From Lewinellaceae bacterium (GTDB lineage Bacteria; Bacteroidota; Bacteroidia; Chitinophagales; Saprospiraceae), in the NCBI GenBank assembly GCA_016710765.1, contig JADJUJ010000003.1:310001-374000 (forward strand): 64,000 nucleotides of DNA. Direction: 5' to 3'. This document shows, piece by piece, positions 8,137 to 18,292 of the stretch. How positions within the stretch are numbered: the stretch's first letter is position 1; each line of letters begins with the position of its first letter. Under the pieces are notes generated by a model. It made no database searches. It was not told the origin of the DNA and saw only the letters and a program-made list of their open reading frames with translations. A program made the translations under genes and the position numbers.

Positions 8137-11100
8137 TCAGCGAATAAACTGGTTGGCCGCTTCAATGGGTTCAATGGTTTTGAGGCGAATGCTCCAGGAT
8201 ATCCATTTCCTGTAATTGCCGCCGCAGAATATAGCGCTGTTGTTACTGCCGCCACCGGCCTCGCAATAACGGTCTTTCAGCGATTTGGAATTGACGAGTG
8301 GGAAGTACACCTCGAGCCCGCCGTTGAAGAACGCTAGCATTAGTCCGCCGCTCCAGAGCAATTGCTCACTGCTGGGTCGGTCCTGCCCCAGCGGGGTAGC
8401 ATCGTCAAAATAGCCCAGGTCGAAATAAGGCTTTAGCGGAATCCCAAATGGCAATTTTGCAGGAAGGTCGGCTTTCAGGTTTATCGACCAGATGTAATTG
8501 TTGGAATTGCCAATCACGCCGGCAAACGGACTTCCGAAAGCACCTTTGAACCCACCTTCGGTCTGGCTCACTTGTCGGGAAAGGATGCCCGATGTTTCCG
8601 ACCGGCCCAGGAAAGTCTGGTCAAACCGGTAATCGTTGAATCCCTGCGGGTTGAGGGCAAAGGAGGCTCTGGCGATATCGCTGGAAACCGAACCGCGGTT
8701 GCGGCGGGAATTGATGGGGAAATATCCGACAAAAACGCGGGCCGTGATTTTTTCTTGGGTTTGTAGAAAAACTGTTGTTTCCACTCCACGGAGAGTTTCA
8801 GGTATGCCGCTGTATTGTCAAAAAAATCGGTGTAGCCCTGGTACTCAAGCGCCGCGAAAGCCTGGAAGGGGTTGGGGGCTTTGGTACCGATGAGTTCATA
8901 CCGCAGTTCATGGATGGTACTGTTGCGGAAGCTGGTGCCCCTGAATTGTATGGTATCATTTATCACTTCGTAAACGCCGTTTTCGGCGCCCAACAGCAGC
9001 GTTCGGTATTCCAGGCCCTGCTTTATGTTTCGGCTACCGCTGCGCAGATCTGCTCGTATGCGGGGCATGATGCGATAATACCGGGAATAATAATGGTCTG
9101 TCCAGTTGTAATCGGCATCGAATGTTTTGGCCTGCAGGTTTACGGTGATTTTTGGAACCAGCCCTCCGGGGCACATGGTAACGCAAATCTGCTAATCCGG
9201 TGAGTTTTTCGATCCCAGCCCAATTCCAGGCGCCAAATAATACTGAAAACGGTTGAGCGGCAAGGGTGGGTTGTAAAATACCAGCCCTACCATCGCTTTG
9301 TCGTAATTGTTCCAACCCAGCCATGGCAAAATACCCAACTGGTTTTTGCTTGGGTTCTGGATGGGAAGGAGTGTGCCGACCTGAATGGGTTTGGGATCTG
9401 TTTGGTTGTTGCGGCGGTTCAGTTCCAATGTGCGGTGTTCTGCATCAATGATAAATCCATCCGGATGGCCATCGGTTTTGAAATCAATGGTTTGTTCTTT
9501 TGTTTGCAGCGCCGGATACCATTGGGTGGACACCACTTTGCCATCTTCCATGGCACTGATGGGGAACGGTGCCGCGAGGGAGCCCTTGTTTTTTACCTTT
9601 AGCAGGAAGCCATCACCGTCGGGGTTTTCCTGAGGCTTTGCGGTTACGGCCATGTCGGCCTGGTGTTGGGTTTGCATGGTTTGGAAAAACCAGCCAGCAT
9701 CAACGCCAGAATTGCTGAAACTGGCGGCTACATCTTCGGGGTAGGGGTGCTTGAAATTCCAGCGCTGGTAGTAATCCTGCATCATCTTATCGAACTGCTC
9801 TATACCCAGCGAACCTTCCAGCCACCGCATGCACATGGCGGTTTTCATGTACACCTGGATACCATATCCTACACTACTAAACTGGTCGGAGTCGGAATCG
9901 GGTGGGGTATCCTGGCGGTCGCGGGCAAAGTAGAGGTAGGCGATTTCCAGTATGGATCCGTTTTGGTCGGGGTTATAAATTTTCTTGGGGAGCTTGATGT
10001 TCGCAATGTCGGATTTTCCATAATACTTGCGCATATAGCGCTGCTCGTAATAGGAATTCATGCCCTCGTCCATCCAGGGGTGTGCGCGTTCATTGCTGGC
10101 CAGTATGCCATAAAACCAGTTGTGACCCACTTCATGGGTGATCACCTCGTCGAGTCCGTTGCCGGAGCCACTGTCGCCAATCACAGTAATCATGGGGTAT
10201 TCCATGCCGCCGCCGGCACTGAGTGCGCTGTGTACCGCAGTGGCCTGTGGCCAGGGATATTCGCCAACGGTGTTGGAAAGAAATTCGACGGAGCGTTTTA
10301 CATAAAAGGCGCCTTTGGTCCACAGGTGGCGTTGCTCATCGGTAAACAAAGCCCAGCAGTCCACCGTTTTGCCGGAGGCCAGTACGGCCGTATCCCTCAG
10401 TACATGGAAGCGTTTGTCGGCAAACCAGGCGAAATCGTGCACCTTTTCGGCTTGATAATGCAAGGTTTTGGTATTGGGTGAGGAGGCTGGGAAGGCATGA
10501 ACGCGCTTGTTGCCTTTGGGTGGATCTTCTTTTTCCCATTCGGCTACCAAAGCGGCTGTTTCGGCCGCTTTTTGTGCCAAAAAAGCAGATTCCGAAGGGG
10601 TGAGCAACACACCGGTAGCACCAACGACATAATTGTCGGGCAGCGTGATGGTAACATCATAGGACCCAAATTCGGAATAAAACTCGCCCTGATCGAGGTA
10701 GGGCATGGCATGCCAGCCCCGGTTGTCGTAAACAGCCGGCTTGGGGTACCATTGGGTAATTTGATAAGAGGTTTCAACATGCCCCAACCGCGAGAAGGAA
10801 GCCGGAATTTTGAGGGTAAAGGGGGTACTGATGGTGATGGTACCACCGCTGGGCAGGGGCTTGTCCAGTTTCAGTACAGCAATATCGGGGTTGGCCGGGT
10901 CGAACAACCAATTGACACGTTGTCCGTCAACGCTGAAATCAAGTTCGGTATAGTAGCCCAGTGTGGAATCGGGAGCAAAATAGAATTCGGTATCACCTGC
11001 CCGGAGTTTTTGTTGGCAGAATGCTGTTTTTCTGTTTTTGAAGGCATTGCCCCAAAGGTGCATCCAAATTTCCGGCAAGGCTTCGGGGGCATGATTGGTG

Positions 11101-11270
11101 TAATCCATAGCGATGTTTCCGCTAAGGGTATGGTTGTTGTCGTTCAGACTTATCTGGATTCGGTAGTCAACCGATTGCTGGAAATAGGGGCTTTTTTGTG
11201 CCTGGCTGGCACACAGCGGACCGAGCAGCAACAGCAGCAGCCAGGTGGTTTTTACCATAGGAGTGTACAT
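8137..11270 (-). CDS. M1 family metallopeptidase with C-terminal barrel-like region (frameshifted)
   Basis: About 1044 residues once repaired. Signal peptide (KTTWLLLLLLGPLCASQAQ); M1 N-terminal beta domain; catalytic GGMEYPM exopeptidase motif; zinc site HEVGHNW with the downstream Glu in WMDEGMNSYYEQ. The final ~350 residues are rich in alternating aromatic and polar strands and resemble an outer-membrane barrel. Frame breaks: near 9170-9205 (at least two single-base indels; one extra A after the Lys codons gives KKLTGLADLRY) and at the T6 run 8748-8753, where a seventh T restores YKPKKKITARVFVGYF. These are probably sequence errors. Predicted exported aminopeptidase. It lies between a DUF4153 gene (13 bp upstream) and kdsA. 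Confidence 0.82.
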
Positions 11271-11283
11271 TTCGGGTCGTATG

Positions 11284-13085
11284 TTATTTGATTTTATCTT
11301 TTAAATAAAGCATGCCCCGGAGGCTGCGAATGGTTGCATGGCCCTCCCTTTTGACGAGGCTCATGTCGGAAATAACGAGGCGCATTTCAGCCCGTTTTCC
11401 ATAAAAATCTATGGTTTCATCTCCTTTGGCGAAGAAGTAACTGCCGTTTTCGCTGTTTTTCATGCAGCTGTCGAGGGTGGCCTGCAAGTCAAAAACTTCC
11501 AGATCGGTTTCTTTGGTACCGCGCTTTTCCCGCCAGGCAATGCCATGCCCATCCGGTGTAATGGCTACGAAGTTTCCAACGCCGGGTGGCTCTTCGTTGT
11601 TCTCGTAAAGATCGAGGGTATAATAGGTGGTAAATCCCCTGATATTGCCGAAGCGAACGGGTGTATTGGGGGATACATAGACGGCTGATGCTTCCAGGAT
11701 TTGATCCTTTTGGATGTTCAGGTGGGCCATAATGCGCGTGGACATATCCTCTCCGGGTGAAATTTCAGGCAGGCTGTCGAGCGGCTTCGAAAACCAGGGG
11801 GTAATGCGGTATAAGGCATCGCGGTCCTCCAAAAATTTCAGGCAGGACTCGATTCGGGCAGCATCCTGGTCGCTTACGGTTCGCTGTGAAACCGTGGTTT
11901 TGCCTTCGAGCAGCCGACCGTTGGCTTCCAGCAGACGTTGCAACTCGCTTGTCTGGTTGCGCTGCGAAACATTGAAGGCATTGAAAGGGCCTACAATAGC
12001 CACCAGCGTAAACGCGGCGAGGGATAAGGGTATGAATTTAATATTGTCACGCTGTGAAATAACAAAATACAGCCCCACCACCAGCAGCCAAACGCCGGCA
12101 TGGGCAACCATAAAGCGCGGCTCCGTAATGCCATAATCAGAAATCCGGCGGCCAATGGCTACGAACAAGAGCAGCACCATCGGCAGCAATACGGGCCAGA
12201 ACCATTTGTAAAAATTGACCACAATGGGGCTTTGATCGTATTTGGGCAGTAAAAATTGATCAGGTAGGCAAAAATGCCAGCGATAGAAAAGCCCAGCACC
12301 AGCGATCCAACCCATCCACGCGGGAGGCTCCAGGTAAGCAAAATTTTGGCAGAGTAGGCATAAAGGATGAGGAAGTACAGTACCACAATGGGTAAAAGGA
12401 TGTACTTGCAGAGGTTTTTGAAGACTACGGTATAGGAAATCTCTTTTTCTGTGAACGCGAAATGATCGGGGTAATGGTGGAGGAAATAAGCTGTGTGGAA
12501 CAAGCCCGCCAGCACCGCAAAAAGCCGGAGGTATACCTTCTCGCTGAAATCGAAGTTAAATAGTTCTTTGACTGCCAGTACGGCCAGTGATAGTCCTACC
12601 CATATAATTAAGGTGAAAACAGCGCCCACAATAAAGGCCGAGAACAACTCTTTGTTGTATTCCCAAAAATCGCTTACACTGCCAAAGCGCACATAGGGGG
12701 CAACGGCAGCAGCGAGGTGCCCGATCAATAAAAAGCCAAAATAGCGGGGGATGACCGTCATTTCTGCATGGTGCACCGAAATATCGAGTTGCCAGTAATA
12801 CAAACAAAGTAAACCTGCGAGGCCCGCCAGTAGTCCGTAGTGCCGAGCGGAATCCCAGCTGCGCGCTTCACTCAAGGCCGTTGCGGCAGTGAACCATGGC
12901 AGCCCAAGCGCAGCAACCATGAAAAGTTTTACCCATACCTCTTCTTCTGTAGGCCCATCAATCAGAACCAGCAAGGCTATTGTGCCGAGCACTGCAGCGA
13001 GGCTGGTGGCAGGGAAGCGCCGAATAAGCGACAGGGTGGAGCGAAGCAGGAACATCAGGGATGGAACACGTACGGCCAATGACAT
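11284..13085 (-). CDS. DUF4153-type polytopic membrane protein (frameshifted)
   Basis: About 600 residues after repair. The N-terminal half has many hydrophobic helices (e.g. FPATSLAAVLGTIALLVLI; FIVGAVFTLIIWVGLSLAVL), and two or three more follow after residue 260. The last ~230 residues are soluble and probably extracytoplasmic. The arrangement matches DUF4153 family proteins of Bacteroidota, whose function is unknown. The frame breaks in the A5 run at 12251-12255. One more A gives INFLLPKYDQSPIVVNFY and joins the two open segments without loss. It starts an apparent operon with the M1 peptidase and kdsA. The family call is moderately sure; no catalytic motif is visible. Confidence 0.7.
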
Positions 13086-13162
13086 AGCAGTGGAATTAAA
13101 GGAAGACCTCAGAATTTGGCAGGAAAATTAGACATTTTTTTTCCGCTGACCTTGTTTTAGCC

Positions 13163-13170
13163 TAATTTTG
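13163..13170 (+). promoter_or_regulatory. Candidate -7 promoter element
   Basis: TAATTTTG matches TAnnTTTG 20 bp before the ATG at 13191. No convincing -33 box. Confidence 0.35.
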
Positions 13171-13190
13171 TCCACTTTCAAAACATTATC

Positions 13191-13730
13191 ATGCGACTTT
13201 CCCTGCTTTTATTGCTTTTCCCGTTCCTGGTACCGGCTCAAAATGTTGATTCCCTGGCATTTCCCAAAACATGGGTCGGCGATTGGTCGGGAACACTTCA
13301 AATCTATAATGGGAAGGGCATGGTGCAGTCGGTACCAATGATGGTGGAGATACATCCCATCGATACTTCCAGCGATGGGCGCTATACATTTGGCCTGGTT
13401 TATGGGTCTAAGGACCAAGACTGGCGACCCTATGAGCTGGTGCCGGTAGATCCCGGGAAAGGCATTTGGAAAGTGGATGAAAAAAACACCATTCTGATGG
13501 AGAGTTACCAGTATGGGCCCAAGTTACTGTGTTGGTTTACGGTGCAAAACAACCGCATTTTGTGCACCTACGAGCTCACCGATGCTGAAACGATGGTGTT
13601 CGAAGTGATTTCCGGATCCGAGGATGCGGTCAGTACAACGGGCAATGCCCAACACGAGGGGGAAGATATTCCTCCGGTAGATACTTATCCGGTGGCGGTA
13701 TTTCAACGCGCCATACTCAAAAGAGGCTAA
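13191..13730 (+). CDS. Exported hypothetical protein
   Basis: 179 residues with a short signal peptide (MRLSLLLLLFPFLVPAQ). The mature part begins with a strand-rich GDWSGTLQIYNGKG stretch and continues with alternating strands (YTFGLVYGS, KNTILMESYQ, NNRILCTYEL), suggesting a small lipocalin-like barrel. No family could be named with confidence. It starts just after a divergent DUF4153 gene and ends 3 bp before the next gene on the same strand, so the two are probably co-transcribed. Confidence 0.65.
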   Translation: MRLSLLLLLFPFLVPAQNVDSLAFPKTWVGDWSGTLQIYNGKGMVQSVPMMVEIHPIDTSSDGRYTFGLVYGSKDQDWRPYELVPVDPGKGIWKVDEKNTILMESYQYGPKLLCWFTVQNNRILCTYELTDAETMVFEVISGSEDAVSTTGNAQHEGEDIPPVDTYPVAVFQRAILKRG

Positions 13731-13733
13731 GCC

Positions 13734-14972
13734 ATGGATTCACTAACGCAAATTGTATTGGGTGCAGCCTGCGGCGAGGCGGTTGCAGGCAGAAAACTGG
13801 GCAACCGCGCCATGCTTTGGGGCGCCATTGGTGGCACCATTCCCGACCTCGATGTTTTTGCCTCCTTTTTTACCGATGAAATGAGCGCCACGGCGTTTCA
13901 CCGCGGTTTTATGCACTCCTTTATGTTTGCGGCGCTGGCGCCCTGGTTGTTTGCCTGGCTGGCAAGTTGGTTTTACCATGGCGGTGTGTATCGAAAACGC
14001 GGCTACAAGGCTGCAGCCATGGTTGTCTGGATCCTGTTTTACTTATTGGCGGCAGTGGGTATCAATTTTATCCCCTTGATGGTGGGAGAAGGGCTCAATT
14101 GGTGGGTACTCACCCCAACGCTCATATTGGGTGTCTGGCTGGTAGGCAACCTTTGGACCCATTACTGGAGGCCCGACCTGAACCTGGTGGAAGCGCCTTA
14201 CCGTACCTGGGTGTGGCTGTTTTTCTGGAGCATTTTTACCCACCCGATTTTGGATTGTTTTACCAACTGGGGAACCCAGGTTTGGCAGCCTTTTGCAGAT
14301 ACCAGGATACAATGGACCACCGTTTCCGTGGTTGATCCGCTGTATACCCTGCCATTTGCGTTGCTGCTGATCGTTGCCAGCCGTTTGCACCGGTCGTCCC
14401 GCACCCGATTTTGGCTGAATTGGGCGGGTATATTCTGGGGCTGTTCTTATTTGGCCTACACCTATTTGCATAAAATTGAGGTCAACAAGGCGTTTGAACA
14501 GACCTTGCAGGCGCAGCACATTGCCTACAAGCGGTACCTGACGGCGCCTTCTATTTTTAACAACATTGTTTGGTATGGGGTAGCAGAGGGCGATTCGGCC
14601 TATTATTACAGTATGTTCGGTTTTAATGATCACCCACCTGCCTTTAGCGGCATTTCGGTGCTCCCGAAAAACCGCGAGTTACTGCAGGAGCTGCCCTCTG
14701 ACAGTCGGGCCGCTTATTTTTTGCCCTGGTTCAGCAATGGTTACTACAATGCCATTCCGTATCATGGAGATACCATACAGGTCAACGACCTGCGGTTCGG
14801 GCTCGCTGGCGATGCACTGACGGCAGACAACAATTATATCTTTTCCTTTCTGGTGTACAAAAATGCTGCTGGTGAATGGGAAGCCGTTCAAAACCGCCGG
14901 CAGCAGCAGGATACCGGTAAATTTGTTGCCTCCATGGGGCAGTTGTGGAAACGGGTGAAGGGAGAGCGTTGA
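13734..14972 (+). CDS. DUF457-type membrane-bound metal-dependent hydrolase
   Basis: 412 residues. The N-terminus MDSLTQIVLGAACGEA followed by GAIGGTIPDLDVF and HRGFMHSFMFA is the signature of the YdjM/YbcI-like (DUF457) family, annotated as inner-membrane metal-dependent hydrolases; the His/Asp residues are the presumed metal ligands. At least five hydrophobic helices follow (e.g. AAMVVWILFYLLAAVGINFI), including a conserved HPILDCFTNWGTQVWQPF element. The last ~180 residues form a soluble domain. No substrate is established for the family. It is cotranscribed with the small exported protein before it. Confidence 0.8.
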   Translation: MDSLTQIVLGAACGEAVAGRKLGNRAMLWGAIGGTIPDLDVFASFFTDEMSATAFHRGFMHSFMFAALAPWLFAWLASWFYHGGVYRKRGYKAAAMVVWILFYLLAAVGINFIPLMVGEGLNWWVLTPTLILGVWLVGNLWTHYWRPDLNLVEAPYRTWVWLFFWSIFTHPILDCFTNWGTQVWQPFADTRIQWTTVSVVDPLYTLPFALLLIVASRLHRSSRTRFWLNWAGIFWGCSYLAYTYLHKIEVNKAFEQTLQAQHIAYKRYLTAPSIFNNIVWYGVAEGDSAYYYSMFGFNDHPPAFSGISVLPKNRELLQELPSDSRAAYFLPWFSNGYYNAIPYHGDTIQVNDLRFGLAGDALTADNNYIFSFLVYKNAAGEWEAVQNRRQQQDTGKFVASMGQLWKRVKGER

Positions 14973-15050
14973 TGCTGCGGAATGCTGCAACGTTTAAAAA
15001 TTTGCATCGGCATACCAATGAGCAGCAACCAAAGCCGCGTTTTGGTGTTT

Positions 15051-15174
15051 ATACACGAAGTAAAGTAGTTTGCGAATGCTCACTTATTCTCAGCCCTCCT
15101 GGCTGTGTTTTATGCCTTGCCATTAGCACTGATGACGGCGCGATTATTTTCGCAAACCATTTTACTTCGAGTAT
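15051..15174. repeat. Family D MITE-like element, copy 1
   Basis: A 124-bp element whose ends (15051-15076 and 15149-15174) are 26-bp inverted repeats with three mismatches, of the form ATAC-CGAAGTAAA-T-GTTTGCGAA. Inside is a small hairpin (CAGCCctcctGGCTG). The core recurs at 37.6 kb. No coding sequence. Confidence 0.75.
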
Positions 15175-15206
15175 AAGTTCCAGAAGAATCTTTTAATTTT
15201 ATCGCT

Positions 15207-15214
15207 TACTTTTG
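15207..15214 (+). promoter_or_regulatory. Candidate -7 promoter element of the crtZ-like gene
   Basis: TACTTTTG fits TAnnTTTG and ends 6 bp before the ATG at 15221, so transcripts from it would be nearly leaderless. Confidence 0.35.
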
Positions 15215-15220
15215 CTTGTT

Positions 15221-15727
15221 ATGTCCTGGATAGTATATGTTTTGGCCACCCTCGGCGCCTATGTGGGCATGGAATTTATGGCTTGGTTCACGCACAAATT
15301 TTTGATGCACGGCCTGCTGTGGTCATGGCATGAAGATCACCACAAGGCCAAGCACGAAAAACTGGGCTTTTGGGAGAAAAACGATCGTTTTTTCCTCGTT
15401 TTTGCCGTGCCTTCTGCCTTTTGCTACATGTTTGGCTCCATGACCCAAACCTGGTGGGTGTTTTTCATTGGCGTAGGCATCTCCTTGTACGGATTGACCT
15501 ATTTTCTGATTCATGATGTGTACATCCACCGTCGGTTCAGGTGGTTCAGGCAACTGGATGGCAAATACTCCCGGGCCATCTTACGCGCCCACGGCGCGCA
15601 CCATGCGAAAAGCACGAAAGAAGAATGCGAGTCCTTTGGGTTGCTGGTGGTGCATCCTAAGTTTTTCAAGAAAAGATCGTCAGCCAATAAGTCGGCAGTT
15701 CAGGACACCCAATTGCAGGAGTCTTAG
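15221..15727 (+). CDS. crtZ: Beta-carotene hydroxylase / sterol desaturase family
   Basis: 168 residues from the ATG at 15221; a TTG three codons earlier is less likely. An integral-membrane di-iron hydroxylase of the fatty-acid-hydroxylase superfamily. The His clusters are in place: HKFLMHG, WHEDHHKAKHE, HDVYIHRRF, and HGAHHAKSTKEECESFG. The layout and the short length fit CrtZ, which adds 3-hydroxyl groups to beta-carotene rings to give zeaxanthin. Three to four membrane helices are visible. No other carotenoid gene is in the window, so the substrate is inferred from family resemblance only. Confidence 0.85.
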   Translation: MSWIVYVLATLGAYVGMEFMAWFTHKFLMHGLLWSWHEDHHKAKHEKLGFWEKNDRFFLVFAVPSAFCYMFGSMTQTWWVFFIGVGISLYGLTYFLIHDVYIHRRFRWFRQLDGKYSRAILRAHGAHHAKSTKEECESFGLLVVHPKFFKKRSSANKSAVQDTQLQES

Positions 15728-15860
15728 GCAGGTAGTTAACAAAGGTAGTTTTTGAAAAAGTTGCCACAGGTTTTTGCACAGCAAAACATCTGCGGTTCTC
15801 CGCGCGTATCTGCGCGACAATTATTTTGCGCAGCAAAACCGAAAAAAACGGCGATCACGA

Positions 15861-16069
15861 GCCTTTGCTCTTTGGGTTTGCCCCGAATACTTAACTATTT
15901 GATTTTCAATGCATTACTTTTTTACAAAATATGCTTTGATAAATAAGGCACAGGCTGTTTAAGAAAGGGTATTTGAAAGTTACGGCTAATATTTCTGGTA
16001 TTTTATCGGGTACAGCATTTAAAACCGGGATCGAAGCCAAAGACCAATTGCTAAAGACCAAAGACCAGC
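15861..16069. repeat. Family A element, copy 1
   Basis: About 210 bp, similar over its length to 35674-35909: it shares TTAACTATTTG, TTTTCAATGCATTA, TACAAAATATGCTTTGATAA and the end GATCGAAGCCAAAGACCAA. The right end abuts the O-antigen ligase stop codon. The remaining DNA from 15728 to 15860 shows nothing recognisable. Confidence 0.7.
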
Positions 16070-17368
16070 TTACGCCTCCGCTGTTTTCATGAACCAAAGG
16101 GTATAGAACAGGTAGAATGCTACGCCGATGGCCGTCTCAATGGTGTATTCTACCATGAAGGACACCAGTACAATCACCTGGAACAACAGCCAGGGTGGAA
16201 ATTGCCGGTATTTTTTGTAAAAAAATGGGTAGAAAAACGCGGGTAAACTCAGCAATAACCCTAACAAACCGGTGCTGGCCAGTATGTAAACAAACTGGTT
16301 GTGTGGCATTCTGGGCGTGTTTTTATAGGTAGGAAAATCAGTGCGCACCAATTGTTTGGTGTCGTTTTCCAGATCGCCGGCGCCCGTGCCGAGCAAAGGA
16401 TGTTGTTGCCACAACATCAATCCCGTTTGCAACGAAAGCCATCGCTCGGAATCCGAATAATTGTAACCGCTTTCCGAGCGAAATCGCTCCCAGTCGTACC
16501 GCATGTACGAGAGTCGCTGTTGCAAACTTGGGATGCTTTGAACGGCAATAATGGGGGCCAGCAACAGCAACGCCAAGGCGCTCAATCCCAGGGCCCATTT
16601 ACGGGTTTTGATGAGGTACCACACGAGGGCCACCAACAACATGGCATACAAGGCTGCAATACCACTCCGCACGGAGAGAATGTGGATAAAAACGAAGAGA
16701 AACACGATTGCAAATGCCTGAAAAGTATTTTCCCAGGCAAATTTTAGTCGAAATTTTTCCAACCACAACCAGCCTCCACTGAGGATCGCCGTCACCAGCA
16801 TCAGGTTAAAACGAATGTGGTGCCGGGGGACAGGTATGGGCTGCCCCTTGCTGAGGCCGTCCATGATAGCGTCGAAATTAAGCCAAAGCCGGATGCCCAC
16901 GCCGATACAGGTGAAAAAAGCAACGACCAGCAGCACATACAAGGGGATGCGCCATTGCGTGGGGCTCAACCGCGGCAGGTTCGCAAAGGCCAGCGGGAGA
17001 ATAAAAAAAGGTAAGCGCACGCGGGTGCGGACCAGCCACGCGGGCAGATCGTCTGACCAACCGGCGCTCAGGGCCACCAGAAAAAACAAGCAGCCCATCC
17101 AGGGGTAAATACGGTGTTGCCACCAATTTTGAAAGAGTTGCTGAAGAACCCGTACGGTATTGCTCCTCCATCGGCCTTCGTTTATCAACATTGCTGCTTT
17201 GCATTGGCGGGCTGCATGCCACAGGGCCATGGCAATAAAACCCCACATGCTAACCGATAGCAGGAAAGGGGAGAACATCATGCTGACCACCATGAGCGCT
17301 GCAAAAAACACGGTGGTCCATTGCAGTGTTGGGGAATGCGGGGAAAGTACGGGCGTTCGTTTTGTCAA
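16070..17368 (-). CDS. O-antigen ligase family protein
   Basis: 432 residues with about ten hydrophobic helices (e.g. TVFFAALMVVSMMFSPFLLS; YVLLVVAFFTCIGVGIRLWL; LGLSALALLLLAPIIAV). The large periplasmic loop near residues 280-350 carries the Wzy_C-type signature, ending GTGAGD and then MPHNQFVYILASTGLLGLLL. This family transfers O-antigen from its lipid carrier to lipid A-core (WaaL) or acts in related polymer steps at the periplasmic face. The only upstream start in frame is TTG at 17368 just after a stop codon; an internal ATG near 17293 is an alternative. It is a single gene on the minus strand, bounded by a repeat and a divergent lipoprotein gene. Confidence 0.85.
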   Translation of the reverse strand: MTKRTPVLSPHSPTLQWTTVFFAALMVVSMMFSPFLLSVSMWGFIAMALWHAARQCKAAMLINEGRWRSNTVRVLQQLFQNWWQHRIYPWMGCLFFLVALSAGWSDDLPAWLVRTRVRLPFFILPLAFANLPRLSPTQWRIPLYVLLVVAFFTCIGVGIRLWLNFDAIMDGLSKGQPIPVPRHHIRFNLMLVTAILSGGWLWLEKFRLKFAWENTFQAFAIVFLFVFIHILSVRSGIAALYAMLLVALVWYLIKTRKWALGLSALALLLLAPIIAVQSIPSLQQRLSYMRYDWERFRSESGYNYSDSERWLSLQTGLMLWQQHPLLGTGAGDLENDTKQLVRTDFPTYKNTPRMPHNQFVYILASTGLLGLLLSLPAFFYPFFYKKYRQFPPWLLFQVIVLVSFMVEYTIETAIGVAFYLFYTLWFMKTAEA

Positions 17369-17530
17369 GGCTTAACGACTGGGTTCAGGGGTAAAGGTAA
17401 GGCAAGCGCACGGCCTGGCAACCCGAAAACGCCTTTCAAATTTAATACTGACCGATACAATGGGGCTGTTTGTCTTAAACCCGGGTGTATTCGCGGAACT
17501 TACCTACCTTTACAACGTTATAGATACTGT

Positions 17531-18279
17531 ATGAAACGCCGCTACATCTTATTTGCTGCCTTGTCTCCTGTGCTGTTATTCTTTGCTTGTAATGAGGCTT
17601 CACCCCTAAGGATTCGGAGCCGGGGTTGATCCGAAAAGACCTGTCAGGCTCGGATTCACAAAATGCTGATCCGTACTACATTCCCAGTACAGGAGAAGGG
17701 AACTTTGAGAACCTGGTTGCCGATTATGAAAGCAAAGACCGGGTTATTTGGCAAAAGCCGGATCTGGTCATTTCCTTACTGGGTGACCTTTCAGGAAAAA
17801 CAGTTGCCGACATTGGCGCAGGTACCGGTTATTTTGCTTTCCGCATCGTTCCAAAAGCGCAAAGAGTGATTGGTATTGACATCGACCAGCGCTTTATTAA
17901 TTTTATGGACAGTGTGAAAGTCAGGCTACCGGAAGCTTATCGCGATCGTTTTGAGCCCCGACTGGCCATGCCCGACGACCCCAAGATTGAACCAGAAGAA
18001 GTAGACGACATCATCATCGTCAATACCTACGGGTACATTGAACACCGCATCAATTATTTGAGCAAGTTGTTCACCGGTTTGAAACCTGGGGGCAGTTTGG
18101 TGATTATTGATTTCAAAAAGAATAACCTTCCTATTGGGCCCTCTGATGAGTTTAAGGTGTCCTTGCAGGATGTTCAACATGAGCTGGAAAAAGCCGGATT
18201 CACGATAAAAGTAGTGGATCGCAGCTCTTTAGATTACCAATACATCGTTCAGGCCTTAAAGCCGGAACCTGAAAAATAA
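17531..18279 (+). CDS. Lipoprotein with class I SAM-dependent methyltransferase domain (frameshifted)
   Basis: About 249 residues after repair. A lipoprotein leader (MKRRYILFAALSPVLLFFAC, lipobox LFFAC) is followed by a Rossmann methyltransferase domain with motif I ADIGAGTGYFAFRI, an acidic loop VIGIDIDQ and motif VNTYGYIEH. The frame breaks in the C4 run 17603-17606; one more C gives ...NEASPPKDSEPGLIRKD and restores a single ORF. An exported, lipid-anchored methyltransferase fold is odd because SAM is cytoplasmic, yet similar lipoprotein methyltransferases do occur in Bacteroidota. The next gene starts 13 bp downstream. The fold is secure, the substrate unknown. Confidence 0.78.
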
Positions 18280-18292
18280 AGCCCCAACCACC

